64,000 bases of DNA from Nocardia sienata NBRC 100364 (GCF_001613205.1 NZ_BDBX01000019.1:1-64000), one strand, 5' to 3'; positions 18,960-26,579 are shown, numbered from the stretch's first letter. A program made the numbers and translations. Notes: generated from the sequence alone by a model not told the origin.

Positions 18960-19090
18960 ATCGGCCCGGTTCCCAGCAGACTCCCAGCTGTCTCCCCAGC
19001 CTGCGCACAGCGAGGCGAACTACTGTCGTCGTTATCCGGGGTTCGATCTATGTGATCGACGAAAAAAGCAGCGGGACAAGGAGTTTCACA

Positions 19091-19390
19091 GTGAATCCGA
19101 AACCGGCGAGTAGAGTTTTCGCGGCGTTGGTCTGCGCTGCGGGGGTCGGCGGCGCGGCCGTGGCGGGAGCCGGGATGGCCGGCGCCGATCCGGGGCCCGA
19201 GAAGAAGATCGTCATCAACGGCCAGGAGCGGCCCGATGTCGACCGGGTGATCCTGCGCGAGGACATCGAGCGGGAACTGCCGGGGTATCGGCTGCCTCCG
19301 GGTAGCCCCGGAGTGATCATCCTGAAGAGCGGCGAGGTTCAGGCGGTGCCCGAGGGTGCCGTGTTCCGGCAGCACCGCCTGCAGCGGTAA
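19091..19390 (+). CDS. Small secreted protein
   Basis: A 99-residue protein. GTG at 19091 is chosen over the upstream in-frame GTG (19052) because AAGGAG lies 8 nt before it and it gives a standard signal peptide (about residues 1-32, ending GAGMAGA before DPGPEKK). The mature part of about 67 residues is charged, has no cysteine and contains INGQERPDVDRVILREDIE. No family is recognised. It is preceded by a 131-nt spacer and followed by 226 nt without a gene. Confidence 0.65.
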   Translation: MNPKPASRVFAALVCAAGVGGAAVAGAGMAGADPGPEKKIVINGQERPDVDRVILREDIERELPGYRLPPGSPGVIILKSGEVQAVPEGAVFRQHRLQR

Positions 19391-19616
19391 CCGCGCCGCA
19401 TCGTACCGGCCGTCTACGGACGGCCCCCACGAACCGACCCGAGCCGGATCCCTCGCCACTCGGGTTACCGGTGGCCCGCGGTGCCGAACCGGCGACGCCA
19501 CCGAGGTCCCGGCGGCCACTGCCCGGCTGCCGGGACCCACCGGCCCGGTACGCCACCCCGCGTGTACCGGGCCGAGTGCGTTCGGGCAGCACTGCGGTGC
19601 CCGGCCGGGAGTGCCG

Positions 19617-20486
19617 CTATGCGCAGTGCAACCCGTCGAGCAGTGAATCGAGGATCGGGGTGCGCCGGGTGTCGGCGCGCAGGACGGCGGACACCGGGAT
19701 GCGGAGGCGGTGGTCGGCCAGCGGCAGCACGGCGATGCCCTCGGTGGAACTGTTGGCGTAGAGAACCGTCCAGGCATCGGGGTGGTTGATCAGTTCCATC
19801 GTCGCGGTGTGGTCCGGCGGGATGGGCGGGCCGAAGGTCGGACCGGTGGGAAGGTCGGCGAAGGCGGACCGGATGACGTTGTGCAGGAGGAACTGCTCGG
19901 ACTCCGGGGGGAGGAGCAGTGGGTAGGCGCTGAGCTCGGCGAGGGTGACGTCGGTGCGACCGGCCAGCGGATGCGCGGGGGCGGTGGCGAGGGTGAGGTC
20001 TTCCACCCACAGTTGTTCGACGACGAGTCCGGCCTGCTGCACACTGCCGCGGATCAGCGCCAGGTCACAGTCGCCGTCCGCGACGGCCGCGACCCGCTGG
20101 CGGAACGGCTTGATGACGAATTCGATCTCCGCCCCGGGATGTGCCTCGCGGGCGCCGGCGATGGCCGACAGCGACCGGGTGGCGAACGACATGTTCGCGG
20201 CGAGCCGGATACGTGGACCGGTGGTACGAATGGAGGCGCGGATGGCCGATTCCAGACCTAGCATCTGCTTGGCCAGCGGTAGTAATCTCGTGCTCGCGTC
20301 GGTGGGGACGACCGAACGGGTCGAACGCTCGAAGAGCTGGACGCCCAGGTCGTGTTCGAGCCGGGCGATCTGATGGCTGATCGCCGATTGCGAGATGAAG
20401 CACCGGGCCGCCGCCCGGCTGAAACTGAGCTCCTCGCACACCGCGACGAAGTACGTGAGCTGGCGAAGTTCCACCTCGATCTCCAT
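19617..20486 (-). CDS. LysR-family transcriptional regulator
   Basis: A 289-residue LysR regulator. The N-terminal winged HTH is clear (LRQLTYFVAVCEELSFSRAA, then SQSAISHQIARLEHDLGVQLFER), followed by a LysR substrate-binding domain (ATAPAHPLAGRTDVTLAELSAYPLLL). It is divergent from the NADH dehydrogenase gene across 99 nt, and an imperfect palindrome at 20502-20521 could be its site. The effector is unknown. Confidence 0.9.
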   Translation of the reverse strand: MEIEVELRQLTYFVAVCEELSFSRAAARCFISQSAISHQIARLEHDLGVQLFERSTRSVVPTDASTRLLPLAKQMLGLESAIRASIRTTGPRIRLAANMSFATRSLSAIAGAREAHPGAEIEFVIKPFRQRVAAVADGDCDLALIRGSVQQAGLVVEQLWVEDLTLATAPAHPLAGRTDVTLAELSAYPLLLPPESEQFLLHNVIRSAFADLPTGPTFGPPIPPDHTATMELINHPDAWTVLYANSSTEGIAVLPLADHRLRIPVSAVLRADTRRTPILDSLLDGLHCA

Positions 20487-20501
20487 TCATGACCAGAACA
20501 G

Positions 20502-20521
20502 ATAAGAGTCATCTCAATTAT
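20502..20521. promoter_or_regulatory. Imperfect palindrome, putative LysR site
   Basis: ATAAGAG-TCAT-CTC(AA)TTAT lies in the divergent spacer between the LysR gene and ndh. It contains a T-N11-A-like arrangement typical for LysR regulators. Assignment is by position and symmetry only. Confidence 0.35.
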
Positions 20522-20585
20522 GCGCCCTGAACCCTGAAATATCTGCCTTACGGATGACGGTTCCTAATGAGTGAAGGAGGCTGTC

Positions 20586-21890
20586 ATGCACAAGGTCACT
20601 GAGATCGGCGCCGGCATCGAGTACGCGGACGTCGTGATCATCGGTTCGGGGTTCGGCGGGCTCGCCGCGGCCAAACAACTGGCCAAAGCGGGAGTGGACT
20701 ATGTCCTGATCTCGAGCACGCCGGAACACCTGTTCCAGCCGCTGCTCTATCAGGTCGCCACCGGGGTGTTGGCGTCCGCGGAGATCGCACCCCCGATCGC
20801 GAACATCCTGCGTCGGCACAAGGAAGCCGACGTCCGGCTGGGCGAGGTCACCGCGATCGAGCCCGACGCCGCCATCCTGACCTACCGCAGCGGTGACGAG
20901 GTCCGCCGGATCCGCTACGGATCGCTGATCGCGGCCACCGGCGCCAGCCAGTCGTACTTCGGCCGCGACGACTTCGCCGACAAGACCTACTCGCTCAAGA
21001 CCATCGACGACGCCAAGCTGCTCCGGGCCCAGATCTCACGGGTGTTCCGCGAGGCGGCCCAGGCCGACGAGGCGACCCGGCGGCGGCTGCTGTCGTTCGT
21101 CGTGGTCGGTGCCGGGGCCACCGGTGTGGAGGTCGCCGGACAGTTGAAGGAACTCGCGAAGCGGTATTACCACGAGGAAGTTTCGGTGACCCTGGTCGAG
21201 GGCGCCGGTGCCGTCCTACCGCCGTTCGGCGGCGGGCTGTCGGAGTACGCGAAGAAATCGCTGACCCGCAGCGGTGTCGAGGTGCTGCTGGGCACCTTCG
21301 TCACCGATATCGAGGACGGGCACGTCACGGTCAAGGACAAAGAGGGCGCCGAGCGGCAGATCGACGCCGAGACCATCGTGTGGTCGGCGGGCGTACAGGC
21401 GGGCGGTTTCGCGAAACTGCTGGCCGAGGCCACCGGCTGTGAGACCGACCGCGCCGGTCGGCTGCTGATCAACCCCGACCTCACCGTGGGCGGCTATGCC
21501 GATATCTACGCGATCGGTGATATGACCTCGCTGAACGGCTATCCGGGTCAGTCGCCGGTGGCCATGCAGGAGGGGCGGCACGCCGCCGACATCATCAGCC
21601 GCGACAAGCACCCGGGCACTCCGTTCGTGTACTGGGACAAGGGCAGCATGGCGGTGATCAGCCGGTTCAGCGCCGTCACGAAGCTGAACGACAAGATCAC
21701 CTTCCGCGGTGTGTTCGCGTGGTTCATCTGGCTGGCCGTGCACCTGTTCTACCTGGTGGGCTTCCGGAACCGGTTCGCCGCGGTCCTGTCGTGGCTGGTG
21801 GCGTTCATCGGTACCGGGCGGCCGGGATTCCAGGAGGTGGACCGGCAACATCTGGAACGGGTGCGCGAACCCGAACGTTTCGTCGCTTAG
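20586..21890 (+). CDS. ndh: Type II NADH dehydrogenase (NDH-2)
   Basis: A 434-residue NADH:quinone oxidoreductase of the non-proton-pumping type. Two dinucleotide-binding motifs are present: VVIIGSGFGGLAAAKQL near the N-terminus (FAD) and VVVGAGATGVEVAG in the middle (NADH), with the second FAD contact YAIGDM. The C-terminal hydrophobic and amphipathic part (FAWFIWLAVHLFYLVGF) fits monotopic membrane binding. ATG at 20586 has AGGAGG 5 nt upstream; the GTG at 20571 overlaps that site and is rejected. It feeds electrons from NADH into the menaquinone pool. Confidence 0.94.
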   Translation: MHKVTEIGAGIEYADVVIIGSGFGGLAAAKQLAKAGVDYVLISSTPEHLFQPLLYQVATGVLASAEIAPPIANILRRHKEADVRLGEVTAIEPDAAILTYRSGDEVRRIRYGSLIAATGASQSYFGRDDFADKTYSLKTIDDAKLLRAQISRVFREAAQADEATRRRLLSFVVVGAGATGVEVAGQLKELAKRYYHEEVSVTLVEGAGAVLPPFGGGLSEYAKKSLTRSGVEVLLGTFVTDIEDGHVTVKDKEGAERQIDAETIVWSAGVQAGGFAKLLAEATGCETDRAGRLLINPDLTVGGYADIYAIGDMTSLNGYPGQSPVAMQEGRHAADIISRDKHPGTPFVYWDKGSMAVISRFSAVTKLNDKITFRGVFAWFIWLAVHLFYLVGFRNRFAAVLSWLVAFIGTGRPGFQEVDRQHLERVREPERFVA

Positions 21891-21901
21891 CACCGCCTGC
21901 G

Positions 21902-21924
21902 GCGGGCCCGTGGGACGGGCCCGC
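21902..21924 (+). terminator. GC-rich hairpin after ndh
   Basis: A 10-bp perfect stem (GCGGGCCCGT with ACGGGCCCGC) with a GGG loop, 11 nt after the ndh stop. There is no T-run, so it is at most a non-canonical terminator or mRNA stabiliser. Confidence 0.4.
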
Positions 21925-22116
21925 CCGCGGCGCGTCCGAGCGGCGAATTCCAGGTTGCGCGCAGTCCAACGGCGGAGCCGTTTTCGCTGTTCACGCGAAC
22001 GCGCGGGTACCGGGCGGTGAACGCCCGGTATGACCTGCGTCTCGTTAACCGAACCGGCATGTCCGCGACATATGACGGTCGCCCGGACGCCGTATCGGGC
22101 TGGCCTGCTTGGCAGC

Positions 22117-22944
22117 ATGGCTATTACGTCCGTCCCGACGGCTCCGGCTCGACCGGCCGCCGGCGAGGATCACCGGTCCCGATACGCCCTGATCGTCTCC
22201 TCCGACACCGACCATCGCATCGCGGCGCAGCGGTTGCGGTACAACGTATTCGCCGATGAGCCCGGTTTCCGGATCCCCGACGACGGCACGGGGCTGGACG
22301 CGGACCGTTTCGACGAGCACTGCGACCATATGCTGGTCCGCGACGAGGCCACCGGCGAATTCGTCGGGTGCTACCGGATGTTGCCGCCGGACAAGGTCGC
22401 TGCCGCCGGCGGATACTACACCGCCACCGAATTCGACCTCACGAATCTCGACCCGGCGGGTATGCGGATCGTGGAGATGGGCCGGGCCTGCGTGGTCCCC
22501 GACCATCGCAACGGTTCGGTGCTCACCCTCATGTGGGCGGGAATCCTGCACTACATCCAGCTCACCGGTTACGACTGGGTGATGGGATGCGCCTCGGTCC
22601 CCATGCAGAACAGCCCCGGCGACCCGGCCGGGGTCAATGTGCGCGGCGTCCGCGATCTCCTGCTCGGCAAACACGCCTGCGCGCCCCGCAAGCGTGTCCG
22701 CCCCTATCGTCCCGTAGTTGTCGACGGGGTGACCCTCGACGAGCTGCCCGCCCCCGGACGCCCCAAACTGCCGCCGCTGCTCAACGGCTACCTGCGGCTC
22801 GGCGCCGAGGTCTGCGGGGAGCCCGCGCACGATCCGGATTTCGCCGTGGCGGATTTCGTGGTGTTGCTGGGACTCGACACCATCAACACCCGGTATCTGG
22901 ATCGGTTGCGCGGTGCGGCCGCGAATTTCGACGGCGGGCGGTGA
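22117..22944 (+). CDS. Acyl-ACP N-acyltransferase, OlsB-like GNAT (Rv3027c-like)
   Basis: About 275 residues from the ATG at 22117; in-frame starts at 22072 and 22030 are alternatives, and no strong Shine-Dalgarno decides. The protein matches the GNAT-like family of acyl-ACP-dependent N-acyltransferases (RYALIVSSDTDHRIAAQRLR, then YNVFADEPGF, VGCYRMLPP, MRIVEMGRACVVPDHRNGS). OlsB of this family acylates ornithine in ornithine-lipid synthesis. The next gene, 4 nt downstream, is an O-acyltransferase, which reproduces an OlsB/OlsA arrangement. Whether the acceptor is ornithine is inferred. Confidence 0.8.
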   Translation: MAITSVPTAPARPAAGEDHRSRYALIVSSDTDHRIAAQRLRYNVFADEPGFRIPDDGTGLDADRFDEHCDHMLVRDEATGEFVGCYRMLPPDKVAAAGGYYTATEFDLTNLDPAGMRIVEMGRACVVPDHRNGSVLTLMWAGILHYIQLTGYDWVMGCASVPMQNSPGDPAGVNVRGVRDLLLGKHACAPRKRVRPYRPVVVDGVTLDELPAPGRPKLPPLLNGYLRLGAEVCGEPAHDPDFAVADFVVLLGLDTINTRYLDRLRGAAANFDGGR

Positions 22945-22948
22945 CGTG

Positions 22949-23878
22949 ATGGAAACCGTCGCGCAGCAGGTGGACCGGCCACCGGCGAAGGCTGCCGCCC
23001 CGCACGCCTGGATGCCGGTGAGCCCGTGTGGGACCGGTTGTGTGCAGCAGCGCCCCGAGATCGGTGTCGTGCGGGCCGGATTGCGCGGGATGGGGGCCGT
23101 CTCGGTGCTGCTCGCCTACCCGTTCGCGCACCTCGTCACCCCGGCGTCCCGGCGTTCGGGGGTGCAGCGGCGGTTTGCCCGGACCCTCCTGCGCGCATGC
23201 GGTATCCGGCTGCGGGTGATGGACCGGCGCACGGGAGCCGCGGCGATCGGGCCGCGCTACGCCGAGCCGGGCACCGGAGTACTCGTCGCCTGTGGGCATA
23301 TCGGCTGGGCGGATATCGTCGTGCTCGCCTCGGTGCAGCCGCTCGCGTTCGTGGCGCGGGCGGATCTCATCGACTGGCCGGTGCTCGGCGCCCTCGCCCG
23401 GGTGATGCGGATCGTCCCGATCGAGCGGGAACGCCTGCGCCGCCTGCCGGATGTGATCGAGCAGGTCGGGCACCGGCTCGCCGCGGGGGAACGGATCGGA
23501 TTCTTCCCGGAGGGCACCACCTGGTGTGGCCGTGCCTACGGGTCACTGCGGCCCGCGCTGTTCCAGGCCGCGGTCGATACCGCGACCCCGGTGCAGCCGG
23601 TCCGGCTGCGGTACCTGGACGCGCACGGTAACCGGTCCACCGTCCCGGGTTTCGTGGGCGAGGACACCCTGGTCGATTCGATCGTTCGGGTATTGCGGGC
23701 GCGGAATCTGACGGCGGAGGTGGTCTTGGCGCCGGTGGAACAGGCGGGCACCGACCGCAGAGAGCTGGCCCGCCGGTGTGAGCGAGCGGTGCGGGCGGAA
23801 GAACTCTCGGATGCCGCGCACGCGGTGCTGGCGGCAGCGGGCCGGCAGCTGACGAGAGCGGCGGTCACCCCCGTCTGA
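22949..23878 (+). CDS. 1-acyl-glycerol-3-phosphate-type O-acyltransferase (Rv3026c-like, OlsA-like)
   Basis: A 309-residue PlsC-domain acyltransferase. The catalytic HX4D motif is HIGWAD (His117, Asp122) and the acceptor-binding motif is FFPEGTT (residues 185-191). A hydrophobic segment near residues 47-62 suggests membrane attachment. ATG at 22949 follows the previous stop by 4 nt, so the two acyltransferases are coupled. Together they would transfer two acyl chains to one head group, as OlsB and OlsA do for ornithine lipids; a lysophospholipid acceptor is the alternative. Confidence 0.85.
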   Translation: METVAQQVDRPPAKAAAPHAWMPVSPCGTGCVQQRPEIGVVRAGLRGMGAVSVLLAYPFAHLVTPASRRSGVQRRFARTLLRACGIRLRVMDRRTGAAAIGPRYAEPGTGVLVACGHIGWADIVVLASVQPLAFVARADLIDWPVLGALARVMRIVPIERERLRRLPDVIEQVGHRLAAGERIGFFPEGTTWCGRAYGSLRPALFQAAVDTATPVQPVRLRYLDAHGNRSTVPGFVGEDTLVDSIVRVLRARNLTAEVVLAPVEQAGTDRRELARRCERAVRAEELSDAAHAVLAAAGRQLTRAAVTPV

Positions 23879-23891
23879 TCCGTGCGGTTCC

Positions 23892-23919
23892 GGCCGGGCC
23901 TACCGGGGTGAGCCCGGCC
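23892..23919 (+). terminator. Hairpin after the acyltransferase pair
   Basis: GGCCGGGC and GCCCGGCC form an 8-bp stem with a 12-nt loop shortly after the stop, followed by TTCT. It lies between convergent genes, so it may serve as a weak terminator. Confidence 0.4.
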
Positions 23920-23951
23920 TTCTGCTGCTATATAGCGACTCGCTCGGTTAC

Positions 23952-23972
23952 GTACCGCTATTCAACGGCTAC
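23952..23972. repeat. Degenerate copy of an inverted-repeat element
   Basis: GTACCGCTATTCAACGGCTAC resembles the more symmetric element at 24639-24658. A perfect GCTATATAGC palindrome lies just upstream at 23927-23936. The two elements bracket the Asp/Trp-rich protein gene. Confidence 0.4.
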
Positions 23973-23983
23973 TTGCCGGTGTG

Positions 23984-24553
23984 TCAGCGGGCGCTGCCAG
24001 TGCCCGGCAGAGCGGGCAGGGCGAAGGGCAGCTGCGGCAGTGCCGGCAGCTGAACCTGTGGCAGCAGGCTGGGCGGGGGCGGCGGGATATAGGGGTTGGG
24101 CATATTCCAGTTCGGCGGCGCGCCCCCGCCGCCACGGGGATTCTCGTGGCGGTCCCAATCCGCGGGCCGGTCGTAATCGCGGCCGCGGTCGTTGTGTGAA
24201 TCGCGGTCGGGGTACTGGTTGTCGCCGCTGTTGAGGTGGTCCTCCCAGCCGTCGTAGTCCTGCCGGTGGTGGTCCTTGTAGCCGTAGTGGCCGTTGTCGT
24301 CCCAGCCGAAATCGTTGTCGTCGCCGAAGTCGTCGCCGTCCCAGGCCTGATGGTCGTTGTCGTCCCAGCCGTTGCTGTCCCAGCCGGAGCCATCGCCGAA
24401 GCTGTCGCTGGAATCGCTGCTGATGTGGGTCGCGCCGATCTGATCGGCGAGGGCGGGTCCGGCCCCGGCGACCAGCGGCGCGAGGGTGATGACGGCGAGC
24501 GCGGCGATCCGCGCCGCGAGACGGCGGGCGCGCTGTTCGTGATTTCGGTTCAT
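23984..24553 (-). CDS. Secreted Asp/Trp/Gly-rich, proline-tailed protein
   Basis: A 189-residue exported protein. The ATG at 24553 gives MNRNHEQRARRLAARIAALA, a signal peptide likely cleaved after PALA near residue 36. The mature centre is extremely rich in Asp, Trp, Gly, Asn and His (for example GWDSNGWDDNDHQAWDGDDF), and the C-terminal 45 residues are Pro/Leu-rich (YIPPPPPSLLPQVQLPALPQ). There is no cysteine. No family is recognised; an acidic, possibly cation-binding surface protein is a guess. It is divergent from the 48-residue peptide gene at 25039, with an inverted repeat in the shared spacer. The open frame extends upstream to 24778, but that part lacks coding character. Confidence 0.7.
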   Translation of the reverse strand: MNRNHEQRARRLAARIAALAVITLAPLVAGAGPALADQIGATHISSDSSDSFGDGSGWDSNGWDDNDHQAWDGDDFGDDNDFGWDDNGHYGYKDHHRQDYDGWEDHLNSGDNQYPDRDSHNDRGRDYDRPADWDRHENPRGGGGAPPNWNMPNPYIPPPPPSLLPQVQLPALPQLPFALPALPGTGSAR

Positions 24554-24638
24554 CGGCGGGGTCCTCACTCGGTCACGCCCCCGTTCGTTGTCCGGGGCGG
24601 ATCGCACTTCGCGAGTGCTTATTGATACAACAGTCACC

Positions 24639-24658
24639 GTACCGCTATATAACGGTAC
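24639..24658. promoter_or_regulatory. Inverted repeat GTACCG-N8-CGGTAC, putative operator
   Basis: Perfect 6-bp arms flank an AT-rich 8-nt centre (CTATATAA). The site is 86 nt upstream of the Asp/Trp-rich protein start and on the far side of the peptide gene leader, so it could regulate either. A related, less symmetric copy is at 23952-23972. Confidence 0.45.
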
Positions 24659-24908
24659 ATTCAACAAGTTAGTGTCAAGCGGGGTGATCGGCACGGCCGG
24701 TGAACAGGTGGTGTCTCCCGCCGGCCGCGCGCCGCGCCGCCACCCGGGTTTCCGACGTGCGGGACACAGCGATGGCATATCCGGCTACGGTGGTGAGGAA
24801 CACCGTGGAGCAGCCGTCCGGCTGCCGAATCCGCAGGACCCGGCCGCGACTTGCCCCCCCGGGTCCACGGAAGCTCCGCTCGGCAGCCCGGCGCCGAGTG
24901 CCATGGGT

Positions 24909-24937
24909 TTCGGATGGGTATCCCCGAAAGGTCCCGG
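24909..24937 (+). other. Conserved leader hairpin, copy 1
   Basis: This 29-nt block (TTCGGATGGGTATCCCCGAA and AGGTCCCGG) is identical to 26310-26338. It can fold as TTCGGAT-GGGT-ATCC(C)CGAA with a small bulge. It starts about 130 nt before the start codon of peptide gene 1. A cis-acting RNA element is inferred from identity exceeding that of the surrounding leader. Confidence 0.5.
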
Positions 24938-25038
24938 CCCCGATCCGACTCCGGACCGCCGGTGCGGGACCCACCCCTCTCGACCTCTGCCGTACGGAAC
25001 TCGTGGCGGCAGCGCATACCGAAGATCGGAGCAAGACC

Positions 25039-25185
25039 ATGTACGACAACCATCCCGGGCTGTTCAGTCACGTCCCCACCGAACCCGAGCCCTACGCGTT
25101 ACCGGCCGACGATCACCGTCCGGTCTTCCTGACCGCGGCACTCGAGACCGACAATCCCTCCGTGTCCGACACCGGTACCGAGTAG
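25039..25185 (+). CDS. 48-residue peptide, copy 1 of a duplicated family
   Basis: A short gene encoding a 48-residue acidic peptide that opens MYDNHPGLFSHVPTEPEPYA and contains PVFLTA. It matches the peptide at 26433 over its whole length: same length, about 60 percent identity, conserved core GLFSHVP-EPEPYA-PAD-PVFLTA. It has no cysteine, signal peptide or membrane segment. CGGAG lies about 8 nt before the ATG within the conserved block CCGAAGATCGGAGCA. The stop is 2 nt before the ATG of a PatA/LpxL-type acyltransferase gene, implying coupled translation. A precursor peptide, small regulator or acyltransferase partner are all possible; no function is recognised. Confidence 0.65.
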   Translation: MYDNHPGLFSHVPTEPEPYALPADDHRPVFLTAALETDNPSVSDTGTE

Positions 25186-25187
25186 CG

Positions 25188-26120
25188 ATGCCCGGCCGGG
25201 TGCAGGACTTCGGCTATGCGGCGGGCTGGCGGCTGGTGCGGGCCCTGCCGCACCGGTGGGCGGTGCGCCTTTTCGACGCGGCCGCCGACCGGATCGCGCG
25301 CCGCGACGGCGGCCCGGCCCAGTTGCGGCGCAATCTCGGCCGGGTCCTCGGCGTCGATCCCGCGCAGGTTCCGCCGGCGCTGATCCGGGCGAATCTACGG
25401 TCCTACGCCAGGTATTGGCGGGAGGCCTTCCGGTTACCCGCGATGGATCCGCAGGCACTGGCGGACACCATCGAGTCCTCGGCCACCGGGCTCCACCGGA
25501 TCCGGGAGGCGTACGCCGCCGGCCGAGGGGTGGTGATCGCCCTGCCGCACAGCGGGAACTGGGACCTCGCCGGTGTCTGGCTCGTGCAGCGGGTCGGTAC
25601 GCCGACCGTGGTCGCCGAGCGGCTGCGGCCGGAGTCGCTGTTCCGCCGGTTCGTCCGCTTCCGGGAGGGGCTGGGTTTCGAGATCATCCCGCTCACCGGC
25701 GGCGACACACCCCCGTTCCGGCTGCTCACCGAACGGCTGCGCGCAGGCGGCGTGGTCTGTCTGCTCGGTGAGCGAGATCTGTCCGGCCGAGGGGTGCCGG
25801 TGACCTTTTTCGGTGCGCCGGCGCGGCTCCCCGCCGGTCCCGCACGGCTGGCCATCGATACGGGCGCCCCGCTGCTGCCCGTGCACTGCTGGTTCACGGC
25901 GCACGGATGGGGATTCTCGGTCGGAAATCCGATCGACACCTCCCGTGGAGTCCGGGAGGCCACCCAGGAGCTGGCCGACCGCTTCGCCGCCGGCATCACC
26001 GCCCATCCCGCGGACTGGCACATGTTGCAGCGGGTCTGGACGGATGACGGGGCGGCGCCGAGGCCGATCGGGCGGGCGCCGCATTCGCCCACGTCGGCCG
26101 CCCCCGAGCAGGGGGAATAA
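25188..26120 (+). CDS. PatA/LpxL-family membrane acyltransferase
   Basis: A 310-residue protein of the lipid A lauroyl-acyltransferase/phosphatidylinositol mannoside acyltransferase family. The catalytic HX4D is HSGNWD (His121, Asp126), and the downstream glutamate motif LLGERDLSGRG (Glu195) with FFGAPARLPAGPARLA is intact. No signal peptide is seen; membrane association is typical for the family. The gene starts 2 nt after the stop of peptide gene 1. The canonical mycobacterial patA lies next to PIM genes, which are absent here, so this is probably a paralogue with another acceptor. Confidence 0.85.
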   Translation: MPGRVQDFGYAAGWRLVRALPHRWAVRLFDAAADRIARRDGGPAQLRRNLGRVLGVDPAQVPPALIRANLRSYARYWREAFRLPAMDPQALADTIESSATGLHRIREAYAAGRGVVIALPHSGNWDLAGVWLVQRVGTPTVVAERLRPESLFRRFVRFREGLGFEIIPLTGGDTPPFRLLTERLRAGGVVCLLGERDLSGRGVPVTFFGAPARLPAGPARLAIDTGAPLLPVHCWFTAHGWGFSVGNPIDTSRGVREATQELADRFAAGITAHPADWHMLQRVWTDDGAAPRPIGRAPHSPTSAAPEQGE

Positions 26121-26432
26121 GCGCCGACTCCTGACAGCTGTTCTCTACTGAATCACGCGCCGGACAACAGGCGAACCCGGCCGGGTACCTCTTTCGAACT
26201 GCCGCAGTCCCAGGACGCCATCGCCGCCCTGCCCCGTATCCGCCGGGCCCCCGCTACCTCCGGGCGACGGGTTGCTCCACTCGGCGGTCCGGCGCGGAGC
26301 GGCCTCGGGTTCGGATGGGTATCCCCGAAAGGTCCCGGGCCGCCGGTCGTCCCGACCACCACGGGACGCGCATCTCGACCCTGCGTGCCGCGACCTCCAC
26401 CGGCAGCGCACACCGAAGATCGGAGCACGAAC
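26121..26432 (+). promoter_or_regulatory. Leader region of peptide gene 2
   Basis: The 312-nt spacer after the acyltransferase gene holds no supported coding frame. From about 26270 it aligns with the leader of peptide gene 1: GCTCCACTCGGCGGTCCGGC, then the identical 29-nt hairpin block at 26310-26338, then GCAGCGCACACCGAAGATCG before the ATG. Conservation blocks are separated by about 65 nt of divergent sequence. Confidence 0.55.
26310..26338 (+). other. Conserved leader hairpin, copy 2
   Basis: Identical over 29 nt to 24909-24937. It lies about 95-125 nt upstream of peptide gene 2. The possible fold is a short stem of TTCGGAT with ATCC(C)CGAA around a GGGT loop. Confidence 0.5.
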
Positions 26433-26579
26433 ATGTACGACGACAATGCTGGACTGTTCAGTCACGTCCCGGCCGAACCCGAGCCGTACGCGATACCGGC
26501 CGATGCTCCGCAACCGGTGTTCCTGACCGCGGTGCCCGAGCCGGACGCCACCACCCGCCCGGACGCCGGTTCCAGGTAG
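26433..26579 (+). CDS. 48-residue peptide, copy 2 of a duplicated family
   Basis: A short gene encoding a 48-residue peptide beginning MYDDNAGLFSHVPAEPEPYA, homologous end to end to the peptide at 25039. The C-terminal third is variable between copies while GLFSHVP, EPEPYA and PVFLTA are kept. CGGAG lies 9 nt before the ATG inside a leader block that is nearly identical in both copies. Unlike copy 1, no acyltransferase follows directly; the next gene is a helical ferritin-like protein 130 nt downstream. Function is unknown. Confidence 0.62.
   Translation: MYDDNAGLFSHVPAEPEPYAIPADAPQPVFLTAVPEPDATTRPDAGSR

Larger units (their letters stand above)
24554..25038. promoter_or_regulatory. Divergent control region and structured leader of peptide gene 1
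   Basis: This 485-nt spacer separates the Asp/Trp-rich protein gene (minus) from peptide gene 1 (plus) and holds no supported coding frame. It contains an inverted repeat at 24639-24658 and, from about 24870, sequence homologous to the leader of the second peptide gene. The conserved blocks are TTCGGATGGGTATCCCCGAA (from 24909) continuing into AGGTCCCGG, and GCAGCGCATACCGAAGATCG (from 25009). Confidence 0.55.

Noticed and set aside
19031..19060. tRNA T-loop-like GGGGTTCGATC
   Set aside because: No flanking stem or cloverleaf can be formed; no tRNA found.
24588..25187. Long N-terminal extension of the PatA-like acyltransferase frame
   Set aside because: It spans the leader and peptide gene in another frame and has no acyltransferase features; ATG 25188 is the natural start.
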